DNA from: Chitinophagaceae bacterium
GTDB lineage: Bacteria > Bacteroidota > Bacteroidia > Chitinophagales > Chitinophagaceae
Assembly (NCBI GenBank): GCA_004322425.1
Contig: SCVJ01000022.1
Span: 28,064-92,063, forward strand
Length of the DNA stretch: 64,000 bases
Reading direction: 5' to 3'
The notes under the pieces are model-generated. The model was given only the letters and a program-made list of their open reading frames with translations, had not been told where the DNA came from and made no database searches. Positions within the stretch are counted from its first letter, which is position 1. Every line of letters starts with the position of its first letter. Below are positions 55,701 to 62,718 of the stretch, in pieces. A program made the translations under genes and the position numbers.

Positions 55701-55944
55701 ACACGATCTTACTTTCTTAAAAGTAAGAGAGGCAAGCTTAAGCTACCGTATTCCTACAAAGACTTTCGGTAAAATAGGCAAGAGTCTTCAAGGAGCAACT
55801 TTTTCTATTACAGCACGTAACCCTTGGGTAATTTACAGAGAATCTAAAAACTTTGATCCTTCAGAAATTTCTGGTGTTCAAGGTGAAGATGGTCAGTTGC
55901 CAAGTGTACGTTCAATTGGTGCTAGTTTAAAACTATCCTTCTAA
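52735..55944 (+). CDS. SusC/RagA-family TonB-linked outer-membrane receptor
   Basis: 1069 residues. After the signal peptide (ending LVFAQ) comes a carboxypeptidase-regulatory-like domain (TRTVSGVITDATGKSVPFASVTVKGTKNGVTADADGRFSIKGV). The plug domain has the SusC pattern (ITSNTNIVEALAGKVAGVQTRSQ, FLRVRGGLSLTDMGPIFVVDGTVVNSFDINPDDVEDVTILKGANATALFGDRATAGAIVINSKKR). A barrel then ends …VRSIGASLKLSF. SusC proteins import nutrients, often glycans or peptides, with a SusD lid protein. The susD gene follows after 29 bases. No glycoside hydrolase, peptidase or sigma/anti-sigma pair is nearby, so the substrate cannot be inferred. Confidence 0.96.
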   Translation: MRKIAALLLATVLSTTLVFAQTRTVSGVITDATGKSVPFASVTVKGTKNGVTADADGRFSIKGVSSGATLSVTSAGFVDKDVSVGTSDNLSISVAPSGAMTEVVVTSAFGIKKAQRTTPYSSQVIKSENLNITSNTNIVEALAGKVAGVQTRSQSNAKLNSEDFLRVRGGLSLTDMGPIFVVDGTVVNSFDINPDDVEDVTILKGANATALFGDRATAGAIVINSKKRGSKQGIGAELTQSVMSDMVYILPSYQNQYAGGASADLMKYTWQAGQPVEWKALDGKYFHDYTDDASWGPRMSGQEYIPWYAWFPGHKYSLKTAPLVAQPNNARDFFNKGLTTTTNASFTKSGPGSNIRVSYTNQNITGIIPSSSSTRHTLFTTASFDLNDHISAGVNSTYTTQRIRGEFSDGYANNSSGSFTQWFHRNLDMKIMKELNGYKAPNGTLASWNLYTNPDGATGYGDVIGNYWYNFYDYFQNQNNLQSRDRIYGDFYLQYRMNKNFNVKATIRKNQITTYYENITTSMLQKSAGQSGYLAGYSTGETYYKEYNYEALANYNNSYLSNRLSLNVNAGANVLDIESKSAAMATSNGLNVPDYYAINNSVAQPSVSNGRNQSKVNSLFVNGDLEWNKYAAITFAVRNDWYSANPIDHVDLLSPSVGASLVFSEFTKENLPWLNFGKVFGGWGKKPRPLATYQNNFGYSTGAVLWNGNFLMGTPNGAVSPDLVGSTVSSYEAGIDLRFLKGRLGVNIVYYNDDNDGEPLNVAVSGVSGFTSVAQNAVHIQRQGLEVQVNASPVKGKDLNWDIATTFGYAIKNPVVDIFGVPTGRVLLAGGSFGTRFARAFQEKGKDWGQLIGGGIKRNTDGKMVINPASGAYIVDADKHWGSVLPKYTGGLINTLNYKNLVLTVSFDYQIGGKFFSLSEMWGNFSGLLDETAAINDKGKNVRDAVADGGGVHVIGVSSVDEKTVIDKYVEAQDYFHQFYFGRIAEPFIHDLTFLKVREASLSYRIPTKTFGKIGKSLQGATFSITARNPWVIYRESKNFDPSEISGVQGEDGQLPSVRSIGASLKLSF

Positions 55945-55973
55945 TAATTTATTTAACTGAAAAAAACATAAAA

Positions 55974-57437
55974 ATGAAACTTATTAAAATAACCTCAATT
56001 GCACTTTTAGCCGGCAGCATGATTGTCGGTACGGGTTGTGTAAGGAAGCTGAATGAGTTCGGAGATATGAACCTGAATCCAGGTATTGTAGCCGAGCCAA
56101 TTACTTCTGCCTTATTTACCAACGTGCTTTCCGGAATGGGTGGCGAAATGTGGTCTACCACACCAGGCTATTACTCCCAGTTATTTTCTGAAACTCAGTA
56201 CACTGAAGCATCTCGTTATGCTACGCAACGTGCCGATTTCAGTGGATATTATTCTGGCGTATTGTACGACTGTCAGAATATTATCAACTTTAACACCAAC
56301 GCGGAAACGGCTCCCAAAGCATTATCGTATGGCTCAAATGCCAACCAAATTGCTACAGCTAGAATTTTAAAGGCTTGGTGGTATTTAAGAGTTACCGATG
56401 CATGGGGTGATGTACCTTATTCACAAGCATTAAAATTTAACGGAATTATTCCTTATGATGCACAATCATCAATTTATGCTGACCTTTTCAAAGAATTGAA
56501 AGAAGCAGTAGCACAATTTGATGCGGGTGCGGCCTTCAAAGGAGATATCTTATTAGGCGGTGATATTACAAAATGGAAAAAATTTGCTAATTCACTTCGC
56601 GTAGTAATGGGTCTTCGCCTTTGCAAAGTAGATGCTGCAAAAGGTAAGGCAGAAGTATTAGATGCACTTGCAAATAGTGCAGGAGTAATTTCTACAAATG
56701 CCGATAACGTTATGATGGCTTACCCTGGAGGTACTTTCAACAATCCAATGTATGCTTATTACAATCTTACACAGCGTCGTGATGTAGCTGTAAGTGCAAC
56801 TGTTACAGACTTTATGAATACAAATGCCGATAAGAGAGTATTTTCTTTTGGCTCTGTTTCTAATAATCCAGCTATCGTAAAAGGATTTCCTTATGGTTTG
56901 GATCGTACAGCTGCTGTAAACTGGTCAAACGCAAATACAGATTGGGCTCGCGTTATCAGTAATGCTATGAGAACAGCTACAATGCCAATGCCAATTCTAA
57001 CTGCTTGTCAAGTTAATCTTGCTCGTGCAGAAGCTGCTCAAAGAGGTTGGACTTCTGAAAATGCAGCAACATTGTATAGCGCAGGAGTTCAATTAGGTTG
57101 GTCTCAGTGGGGTGTATATAATGCAGCTGATTTTAATACTTATATGGCTGATGCCGACATTTCTTTAGCTGGTGGTGGTGAAGTTGCAAAAATTGCAACT
57201 CAACGTTGGTTAGCTGCTTTCCCTGATGGTCAGGAAGCGTGGAATGTTTGGAGAACTACAGGAAGTCCAGCTTTAGCTGTTGCCCCTGGAACTACAGTAG
57301 GTATTCCTCGTCGTTTTGCTATTGCACAAACCCAATACGATTTGAATCCATCTAATACTGCAGCTGTTGGAGCAATTTACACCGTAGGTGGAATTGCTGA
57401 TTCTCAGTACGGTAGAATTTGGTGGGATAAGCAATAA
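55974..57437 (+). CDS. SusD/RagB-like nutrient-binding lipoprotein
   Basis: 487 residues with a lipoprotein signal (LIKITSIALLAGSMIVGTGC). The mature part matches the SusD-like families: NPGIVAEPITSALFTNVLSGM, helices around QNIINFNTNAETAPKALSYGSNANQIATARILKAWWYLRVTDAWGDVPYSQALKFNG (TPR region), and LTACQVNLARAEAAQRGW. The form is that of the SusD-like_2 group rather than classical SusD. It should cap the SusC barrel and select ligands. It is co-transcribed with the receptor and followed by a terminator. Confidence 0.93.
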   Translation: MKLIKITSIALLAGSMIVGTGCVRKLNEFGDMNLNPGIVAEPITSALFTNVLSGMGGEMWSTTPGYYSQLFSETQYTEASRYATQRADFSGYYSGVLYDCQNIINFNTNAETAPKALSYGSNANQIATARILKAWWYLRVTDAWGDVPYSQALKFNGIIPYDAQSSIYADLFKELKEAVAQFDAGAAFKGDILLGGDITKWKKFANSLRVVMGLRLCKVDAAKGKAEVLDALANSAGVISTNADNVMMAYPGGTFNNPMYAYYNLTQRRDVAVSATVTDFMNTNADKRVFSFGSVSNNPAIVKGFPYGLDRTAAVNWSNANTDWARVISNAMRTATMPMPILTACQVNLARAEAAQRGWTSENAATLYSAGVQLGWSQWGVYNAADFNTYMADADISLAGGGEVAKIATQRWLAAFPDGQEAWNVWRTTGSPALAVAPGTTVGIPRRFAIAQTQYDLNPSNTAAVGAIYTVGGIADSQYGRIWWDKQ

Positions 57438-57455
57438 GAAAAGATGCTTTAAGAA

Positions 57456-57485
57456 AAAGTGGAATAATTTATTCCACTTTTTTTA
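57456..57485 (+). terminator. Terminator after susD
   Basis: AAAGTGGAAT-aattt-ATTCCACTTT is a 10-bp perfect stem followed by a run of T. It lies about 20 bases beyond the susD stop, so the following DUF1735 gene needs read-through or its own promoter. Confidence 0.85.
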
Positions 57486-57544
57486 TTTTGTAGAAATAAT
57501 CCCTAACTTTATCGGGTATAAGCTAACTGTAAAAATATTTAACC

Positions 57545-58489
57545 ATGAAAAAAGTTTTACAAAAACTTCTTTTTCTTTCTTTAGCCTCTTTTGTGATTAC
57601 TTCTTGCGAAAAAGGTGAGGAAGCATTTCCTGGAACTCCAACAACCGAAAAAACATTAATCAAATTACCTGAAGGTGGTAATGGATTAATTACTATTGCA
57701 TTAGATTTAACACCCGGTGTTGCAGCAATTAATGTGCTTGAAATAAGACGTGAAGCTGTTAGTGCTGCTGCTTTAAATGCTCCACAAGTAGTGAAGATTG
57801 CAAAGAGTAATGCAATACTTTCAGACTTAAGTGGTGCAAGTGTAGCCGAACTTCCTAATACTTTGTACTCTTCTCATCCTGATAATCCTTATGATGGACA
57901 GTATTGGACAGTAACTTTTAAACCCGGAGAGTTTGTAAAGCATTTGAAATTTAATTTAGATCCATCTCTGTTAATTACTGCTGGTAACGTGGGAATGGGA
58001 TTTTTAATTGCAGAAGCACCCGGTTGTCAAATTAGCGATGCAAAAAGCCAGGTGGCTGTTGCCATTAGTGCAAAAAATCAATATGATGGAATTTACAGAG
58101 TATATGGAACTTTCTTTCATCCAACAAATCCAGATATAACTGGAGCGTTTGGAACAGCAACTACCGGAGGTCAATTATTGTGTGAAATGATTACTACCGG
58201 AGCTTCAAGTTTGAATCGTAATTATGGAGGTGTAGTTGGTGAGTCTGTTGTAGTATACAATAATGTGGTAGGCGTGTTTACTTATTTTACGGGAGTAAAA
58301 ATGCGTTTTTCTGTAAATGCAAATAACACAGTAAATGTAATTCCGGTTCCCGGATTCATTGCTGTAGATCCTTCACCTTATAACTGTACTTACAATCCTG
58401 CAACTAGGACATTTACATTAAACTATGGGTGGACATCAGGTGCTCAACGACTAATCACAGAAAATTTGGTTTACGTACGACCTAGATAA
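57545..58489 (+). CDS. DUF1735-like surface lipoprotein next to SusC/SusD
   Basis: 314 residues with a lipoprotein signal (LLFLSLASFVITSC). The N-terminal part (TLIKLPEGGNGLITIALDLTPGVAAINVLEIRREA… YWTVTFKPGEFVKHLKFNLDPSLL… GMGFLIAEAPGCQISDAKSQVAVAISAKNQYDGIYRV) resembles the BT_3987-type DUF1735 domain that often accompanies SusC/SusD systems as a surface glycan-binding protein. The rest (MRFSVNANNTVNVIP… YNPATRTFTLNYGWTSG) is beta-rich. It is probably an accessory ligand-binding component. TAACTTTA about 30 bases upstream is a weak promoter candidate, and a terminator separates it from susD. Confidence 0.78.
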   Translation: MKKVLQKLLFLSLASFVITSCEKGEEAFPGTPTTEKTLIKLPEGGNGLITIALDLTPGVAAINVLEIRREAVSAAALNAPQVVKIAKSNAILSDLSGASVAELPNTLYSSHPDNPYDGQYWTVTFKPGEFVKHLKFNLDPSLLITAGNVGMGFLIAEAPGCQISDAKSQVAVAISAKNQYDGIYRVYGTFFHPTNPDITGAFGTATTGGQLLCEMITTGASSLNRNYGGVVGESVVVYNNVVGVFTYFTGVKMRFSVNANNTVNVIPVPGFIAVDPSPYNCTYNPATRTFTLNYGWTSGAQRLITENLVYVRPR

Positions 58490-58509
58490 TAAAATATTTT
58501 TTAAAATAA

Positions 58510-58537
58510 AAGGCTTTGCGATTGCAGAGCCTTTTTT
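58510..58537 (+). terminator. Terminator after the DUF1735-like gene
   Basis: AAGGCTTTGC-gatt-GCAGAGCCTT is a 10-bp stem with one G-U pair, followed by six T. It lies about 20 bases past the stop codon. Confidence 0.85.
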
Positions 58538-58541
58538 ATTT

Positions 58542-58549
58542 TATCTTGC
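58542..58549 (+). promoter_or_regulatory. Putative -7 box of the DUF3467 gene (TATCTTGC)
   Basis: The element starts right after the preceding terminator and ends 17 bases before the ATG at 58567. It is the same variant box as upstream of susC. Confidence 0.35.
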
Positions 58550-58566
58550 AGGCTCAAATAATAGTT

Positions 58567-58875
58567 ATGGAACAAACGCAACAACCCAACCAATTAAATA
58601 TAGAAATTTCTGAAGAAGTAGCAGAAGGAACCTATGCCAATCTTGCTATTATCACACATTCTCATGCTGAGTTTGTAATTGATTTTGTTAATGTGATGCC
58701 GGGTAATCCTAAAAGCAAAGTAAAATCAAGAATCATTTTTACACCGCAACACGCCAAACGATTTATGAAAGCCATGAACGAAAATATTTCACGGTACGAA
58801 GCGGCTAATGGTGCAATTAAAGATCTTGAAAATATTGAGATTCCAATGAGTTTTGGTCCGGCAGCACAAGCCTAA
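58567..58875 (+). CDS. DUF3467 family protein
   Basis: 102 residues from the ATG at 58567 (MEQTQQPNQLNIEIS). The track's upstream start at 58516 would begin inside the terminator stem and adds a segment without family likeness. The body EVAEGTYANLAIITHSHAEFVIDFVNVMPGNPKSKVKSRIIFTPQHAKRFMKAMNENISRYEAANGAI matches DUF3467, a small, widely conserved bacterial and archaeal protein of unknown role. The SRIIFTPQHAKRF segment is the family core. It is single and converges with radC. Confidence 0.9.
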   Translation: MEQTQQPNQLNIEISEEVAEGTYANLAIITHSHAEFVIDFVNVMPGNPKSKVKSRIIFTPQHAKRFMKAMNENISRYEAANGAIKDLENIEIPMSFGPAAQA

Positions 58876-58892
58876 GCCTAAGCGGTCCATTT

Positions 58893-59591
58893 TTATACAC
58901 CTAAATTTCCGTCATCGGCAAAACTATAGTATCCTTCATCGCTAACTATTAGATGATCTAAAATAGTAATATCGAAATATTTTGCAGCTTCTTTTATTTT
59001 GGTTGTTAATATTTCATCAGCCCTACTCGGTGTCAAATTCCCGGATGGGTGATTATGGCAAAGTATTATACTTACCGCATCTTCTTCCAATGCTTTTTTT
59101 AAAATAATTCTTGGATCAGCCACGGTTCCTGAAATTCCACCTTCGCTGATAATTTCAAAATGATTAATCTTGTTGGCTCGATTTAAAAAAAGAACAGCAA
59201 ATACTTCATGTCTAAAATCTTTCAATTTAATTTGAAGATATTGAGCAATATCATTACTACAGGTAATGATGGGTTTCGTGAGTACAGCATCAGCTTGCCT
59301 TCTGCGTCCCAATTCAAGCGCAGCTGCAATAGTTATGGCTTTTGCTTCGCCAATTCCTTTTATTTTCATGAATGCTTTTATGGAAAGTTTTCCTAAATCG
59401 GTAAGATTGTTTTTTCCCAATTGTAAAATTTCTTTTGCTAAAGCAACAGCCGTTTTTTCTTTCGTGCCATTATGTATTAGTATAGCCAGCAATTCAGAAT
59501 CGCTTAAAGTTTCTGGACCGTTGGTCAATAATTTTTCTCTGGGACGATCGTCTTTAGCCCATTGTTTTATTGTGGTATTTTCATCTTGCAC
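58893..59591 (-). CDS. radC: RadC-family JAB-domain protein
   Basis: 232 residues: an N-terminal UPF0758/helix-hairpin-helix region (DRPREKLLTNGPETLSDSELLAILIHNGT… MKIKGIGEAKAITIAAALELGRR) and a JAMM metalloprotease-like domain with HNHPSGNLTPSRADEILT (HxHx7SxxD), plus the upstream Glu. Despite the name, a role in DNA repair is not established; members appear often in accessory DNA, but this is the full-length core form. An SOS or competence link is possible but not shown here. Confidence 0.93.
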   Translation of the reverse strand: MQDENTTIKQWAKDDRPREKLLTNGPETLSDSELLAILIHNGTKEKTAVALAKEILQLGKNNLTDLGKLSIKAFMKIKGIGEAKAITIAAALELGRRRQADAVLTKPIITCSNDIAQYLQIKLKDFRHEVFAVLFLNRANKINHFEIISEGGISGTVADPRIILKKALEEDAVSIILCHNHPSGNLTPSRADEILTTKIKEAAKYFDITILDHLIVSDEGYYSFADDGNLGV

Positions 59592-59700
59592 AAGCCAAGA
59601 TTAGTATAATATATTGAGTAAAACCGTACTACTTATCGGTACTTTGGAATTATAAAAAAGTTTCATTTTTTTTGTAAAAATAGATTTGAAGTTGAATTGT

Positions 59701-59708
59701 TATCTTCG
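59701..59708 (+). promoter_or_regulatory. Putative -7 box of prs (TATCTTCG)
   Basis: TATCTTCG fits TAnnTTTG with one mismatch, 17 bases before the prs start codon. Upstream TTTG sequences exist but not at the standard spacing. Confidence 0.4.
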
Positions 59709-59725
59709 CGGCACATTTTAATACT

Positions 59726-60673
59726 ATGCCTTCTGCCAGAATTTTTGCTGGAAACAGTTCTAAACAATTAGCGGAGCAAATTTGCAAAAGTTACGGATGC
59801 GTTTTAGGTAAAATAAATATTCAAAAATTCAGCGACGGAGAAATATTGCCCACCTTCATTGAGAGTATTCGGGGCGAGTTTGTTTTTCTTATTCAAAGCA
59901 CCAGTTCACCTGCTGATAATTTGATGGAATTATTATTGATGATTGATGCTGCAAAACGAGCCTCGGCCTATAAAGTGATTGCCGTAATTCCTTATTACGG
60001 CTATGCACGGCAAGACAGAAAAGACGGACCTCGTGTATCCATTGGTAGCAAGTTAATTGCTAATATGCTTACAGCAGCCGGTGCTGATAGAGTAATTACA
60101 ATGGATCTTCACGCTCCTCAAATTCAGGGGTACTTTGATATTCCGGTTGATCACCTCGACAGTCATGCTGTTTTTATTCCATATATTGAAAATCTCAAAC
60201 TGGAAAACCTTACCTTTGCGGCCCCCGACGTAGGAAGTGCGAACCGAATCAGGGAAATTTCTACCTATTTTGAAGCCGAAATGGTTATTTGCGATAAACA
60301 CCGCAAAAGGGCCAATGAAATTGCAAGTATGGTGGTAATTGGTGATGTTACAGACAGGGATGTTGTGATAATTGATGATATCTGCGATACTGGCGGAACC
60401 TTGGTAAAAAGTGCGGCTTTATTAAAGGAAAAAGGAGCAAGAACGGTAAGAGCATTAATTACACATCCGGTTTTAAGTGGAAAAGCGTACGAAAATATTG
60501 AGAATAGTGTGTTGGAAGAATTAGTGGTTTGTGATACTATTCCTTTAAAAAGAGAAAGTTCAAAAATAAAAAGTCTTTCGGTATCCCGACTATTTGCCGT
60601 GGCTATCCGAAATGCATTTGAAAATAAAAGTATCACAGGATTATTTGTTCATTCTCAACGAAAGAGCAAATAA
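59726..60673 (+). CDS. prs: Ribose-phosphate pyrophosphokinase
   Basis: 315 residues, the usual size. Landmarks are ARIFAGNSSKQLAEQI, KINIQKFSDGEILPTFIESIRG, MELLLMIDAAKRASAYKVIAVIPYYGYARQDRKDGPRVSIGSKLIANML, ITMDLHAPQIQGYFDIPVDHLDSHAVF, and the PRPP loop DRDVVIIDDICDTGGTLVKSAALL. Prs makes PRPP from ribose 5-phosphate and ATP for purine, pyrimidine, histidine and NAD synthesis. It is followed after 31 bases by rplY, a pairing seen in many bacteria. Confidence 0.97.
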   Translation: MPSARIFAGNSSKQLAEQICKSYGCVLGKINIQKFSDGEILPTFIESIRGEFVFLIQSTSSPADNLMELLLMIDAAKRASAYKVIAVIPYYGYARQDRKDGPRVSIGSKLIANMLTAAGADRVITMDLHAPQIQGYFDIPVDHLDSHAVFIPYIENLKLENLTFAAPDVGSANRIREISTYFEAEMVICDKHRKRANEIASMVVIGDVTDRDVVIIDDICDTGGTLVKSAALLKEKGARTVRALITHPVLSGKAYENIENSVLEELVVCDTIPLKRESSKIKSLSVSRLFAVAIRNAFENKSITGLFVHSQRKSK

Positions 60674-60704
60674 CAAAAACGTAAACAATAAATCAATATA
60701 AACA

Positions 60705-61349
60705 ATGAAAACGATTACTATCGAAGGACAACTGAGGACCGAAAGCGGAAAAAAAGCCACCCGCCAACTTCGCTCTCAGGATATGGTGCCCGGTGTAATT
60801 TATGGAGGTGCAAAGGTTGTAAGTTTTGCAGCACCAGCCATGGCCCTTACATCATTAGTGTACACACCTAGCTTTCAAAAAGCTGAGGTAAAATTAAATG
60901 GAGAAACTTTTGTATGCATTCTGAAAGATCTTCAGTTTGACAAAGTAACCGACAAGCTCATACACTTGGACTTACTAGAACTTGTAGAGGATAAGAAAGT
61001 TATTGCTACTATTCCGTTACATTTTTCAGGTACTGCTGTTGGTGTTAAAGATGGCGGTAAATTAAACATTCGGATGAAAGCATTGAAAGTAAAAACTTTA
61101 CCAAAATATCTGCAAGAGCAAATTGAAGTGAAGGTTGACAATCTTGAATTGAATGGTAATATTCGTGTAGAGGATGTAAAAGTTGAGCATTATGAAATAC
61201 TTAATCCTCCACGTATTCCAATTGCATCTGTATCTCTAACGAGACAGTTGAAGCAAGAAGAAGCTGCTGCACCTACTACTACAGCTGCACCTGCTGCTGC
61301 GGCTACGCCAGCTGCTGCGCCTGCACCAGCTGCAAAAGGAAAAAAATAA
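60705..61349 (+). CDS. rplY: 50S ribosomal protein L25 / general stress protein Ctc
   Basis: 214 residues of the two-domain CTC type. The N-terminal 5S rRNA-binding domain is TITIEGQLRTESGKKATRQLRSQDMVPGVIYGG… FVCILKDLQFDKVTDKLIHLDLLELVEDKKV. The C-terminal beta domain is IPLHFSGTAVGVKDGGKLNIRMKALKVKTLPKYLQEQIEVKVDNLELNGNIRVEDVK. The protein ends in a low-complexity Ala/Pro/Thr tail (AAAPTTTAAPAAAATPAAAPAPAAKGKK), a frequent addition in this phylum. It is the last gene of the prs-rplY unit, closed by a strong terminator. Confidence 0.96.
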   Translation: MKTITIEGQLRTESGKKATRQLRSQDMVPGVIYGGAKVVSFAAPAMALTSLVYTPSFQKAEVKLNGETFVCILKDLQFDKVTDKLIHLDLLELVEDKKVIATIPLHFSGTAVGVKDGGKLNIRMKALKVKTLPKYLQEQIEVKVDNLELNGNIRVEDVKVEHYEILNPPRIPIASVSLTRQLKQEEAAAPTTTAAPAAAATPAAAPAPAAKGKK

Positions 61350-61370
61350 GAGTTGATAAAATTATTTTCA

Positions 61371-61396
61371 AAACCCCGTTAAAAACGGGGTTTTTT
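61371..61396 (+). terminator. Terminator of prs-rplY
   Basis: AAACCCCGTT-aaa-AACGGGGTTT is a 10-bp perfect stem followed by six T in total. It lies about 20 bases after rplY. Confidence 0.92.
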
Positions 61397-61438
61397 ATTT
61401 GTTGAAAAAATAAACTTTCTTTGGAGCAGCAGAAGTCT

Positions 61439-62014
61439 ATGAAATATTTAATAGTTGGTTTGGGAAATGTTGGAAGCGAGTATGAAAATACGCGTCATAA
61501 TATTGGTTTTGATGTAGTGCATGCTTTCGTACAAAAGCACGGAGGAGGTTTTAAATTAGAACGCTTGGCTTATGTGGCTTCTCTAAAATGGAAAGGGAAA
61601 AATTTGGTTTGCATTTGCCCCACTACATTTATGAACTTAAGTGGAAGTGCTGTAAAATATTGGATGGATAAAGAAAAAATTGGCATAGAAAAAACACTCA
61701 TTATTGTAGATGAATTGGCGTTACCATTATCTAAAATGCGTCTCAAATCTAGTGGTAGCGACGGAGGCCATAATGGTTTGAAAAGTATTGCATCAATTTT
61801 AGAAACAAAAAGCTATCCTCGTTTACGTTTTGGGATTGGCAATCATTATCCCAAAGGAAGACAAGCAGATTTTGTTTTAAGCAAATGGAAAAAAGACGAA
61901 GAGAAATTAGTAAAATATAAAATTGATAAAGCAATCGAATTGATCGAAAGTTTTATTAGTTGTGGCATTGAGCAAACAATGAATGAAGTAAATAATAAAG
62001 AGTATTCAATATAA
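61439..62014 (+). CDS. pth: Peptidyl-tRNA hydrolase
   Basis: 191 residues from the ATG at 61439 (MKYLIVGLGNVGSEYENTRHN), placing the catalytic His at position 20 as in known Pth. The track start at 61421 is a TTG and adds six residues without likeness. Other family motifs are TFMNLSGSAVKYWM, IIVDELALPLSKMRLKSSGSDGGHNGLKSI and RLRFGIGNHYPKGRQADFVLSKW. Pth frees tRNA from stalled peptidyl-tRNA. The gene lies behind the rplY terminator; rplY-pth adjacency is common. Confidence 0.96.
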   Translation: MKYLIVGLGNVGSEYENTRHNIGFDVVHAFVQKHGGGFKLERLAYVASLKWKGKNLVCICPTTFMNLSGSAVKYWMDKEKIGIEKTLIIVDELALPLSKMRLKSSGSDGGHNGLKSIASILETKSYPRLRFGIGNHYPKGRQADFVLSKWKKDEEKLVKYKIDKAIELIESFISCGIEQTMNEVNNKEYSI

Positions 62015-62042
62015 ATTTTTAAAAAAGAGTAAATAATTAGTA

Positions 62043-62654
62043 ATGAAAATATTTTGTATCGGAAGAAATTATGTAGCACACGCCATTGAACTGAACAATG
62101 AGATACCCGACGAACCAGTTATTTTTATGAAGCCGGAAAGTGCACTGTTGCCGCCCAATGCGTCATTTCATTACCCCGAATTTACCAATGATCTACATTA
62201 TGAATGTGAGTTGGTTTTTCGAATAAGTAAGAATGGAAAAAATATTGCAGCAACTGATGCTTTACTTTATTGTGATGCCATAACCGTTGGTATTGATTTT
62301 ACCGCACGTGATATTCAAAATAAACTGAAGGGCAAGGGACTTCCTTGGGAAAAAGCAAAAGCGTGGGATCATTCGGCTATTATTGGTACTTGGGTTTCTA
62401 TGAATGAAATTAAAAATTTAAAAGATATTAATTTCTGTTTGTATAAAAACAAAGAAATTGTACAACAAGGAAATTCTGGTTTAATGATAAATGATTTAGA
62501 AAATATTATAGCTCATATTTCTATTTATTTTTCTTTGTGCGAAGGCGATTTGATTTTTACGGGAACACCAGCCGGAGTAGGAGTAGTATCAGTTGGAGAT
62601 GATTTGGAATCATTCATTGAGAACGACTCGTTACTTTCCTTGAACATTCAATAG
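62043..62654 (+). CDS. Fumarylacetoacetate hydrolase-family protein
   Basis: 203 residues, a single FAH domain without the N-terminal extension of true fumarylacetoacetase. Landmarks are MKIFCIGRNYVAHAIELNNEIPDEPVIFMKPESALLPP, the metal-binding LHYECELVFRISK, AVTVGIDFTARD-like ITVGIDFTARDIQNKLKGKGLPWEKAKAWDHSAIIG, and LIFTGTPAGVGVVSVGDDLE. The family includes acylpyruvases, oxaloacetate tautomerases/decarboxylases and aromatic-degradation hydrolases. The short form is closest to the acylpyruvase/oxaloacetate group, but the substrate is not determined. It lies 28 bases after pth. Confidence 0.92.
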   Translation: MKIFCIGRNYVAHAIELNNEIPDEPVIFMKPESALLPPNASFHYPEFTNDLHYECELVFRISKNGKNIAATDALLYCDAITVGIDFTARDIQNKLKGKGLPWEKAKAWDHSAIIGTWVSMNEIKNLKDINFCLYKNKEIVQQGNSGLMINDLENIIAHISIYFSLCEGDLIFTGTPAGVGVVSVGDDLESFIENDSLLSLNIQ

Positions 62655-62718
62655 TGGTTTATTCAATAGCTTTGTAACAACTGCATTCCACATATTTTAC
62701 TCACGATACGAATCAAAA

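Noticed and set aside
58516-58566. N-terminal extension of the DUF3467 ORF
   Set aside because: It begins within the preceding terminator stem and before the promoter-like box; the ATG at 58567 gives the family-length protein.
58893-59591. radC as evidence of an integrated mobile element
   Set aside because: It is the full-length two-domain core form between ordinary housekeeping genes, with no integrase, toxin-antitoxin or plasmid genes nearby.
61421-61438. TTG start of the pth ORF
   Set aside because: The ATG at 61439 puts the catalytic His at residue 20 as in other peptidyl-tRNA hydrolases.
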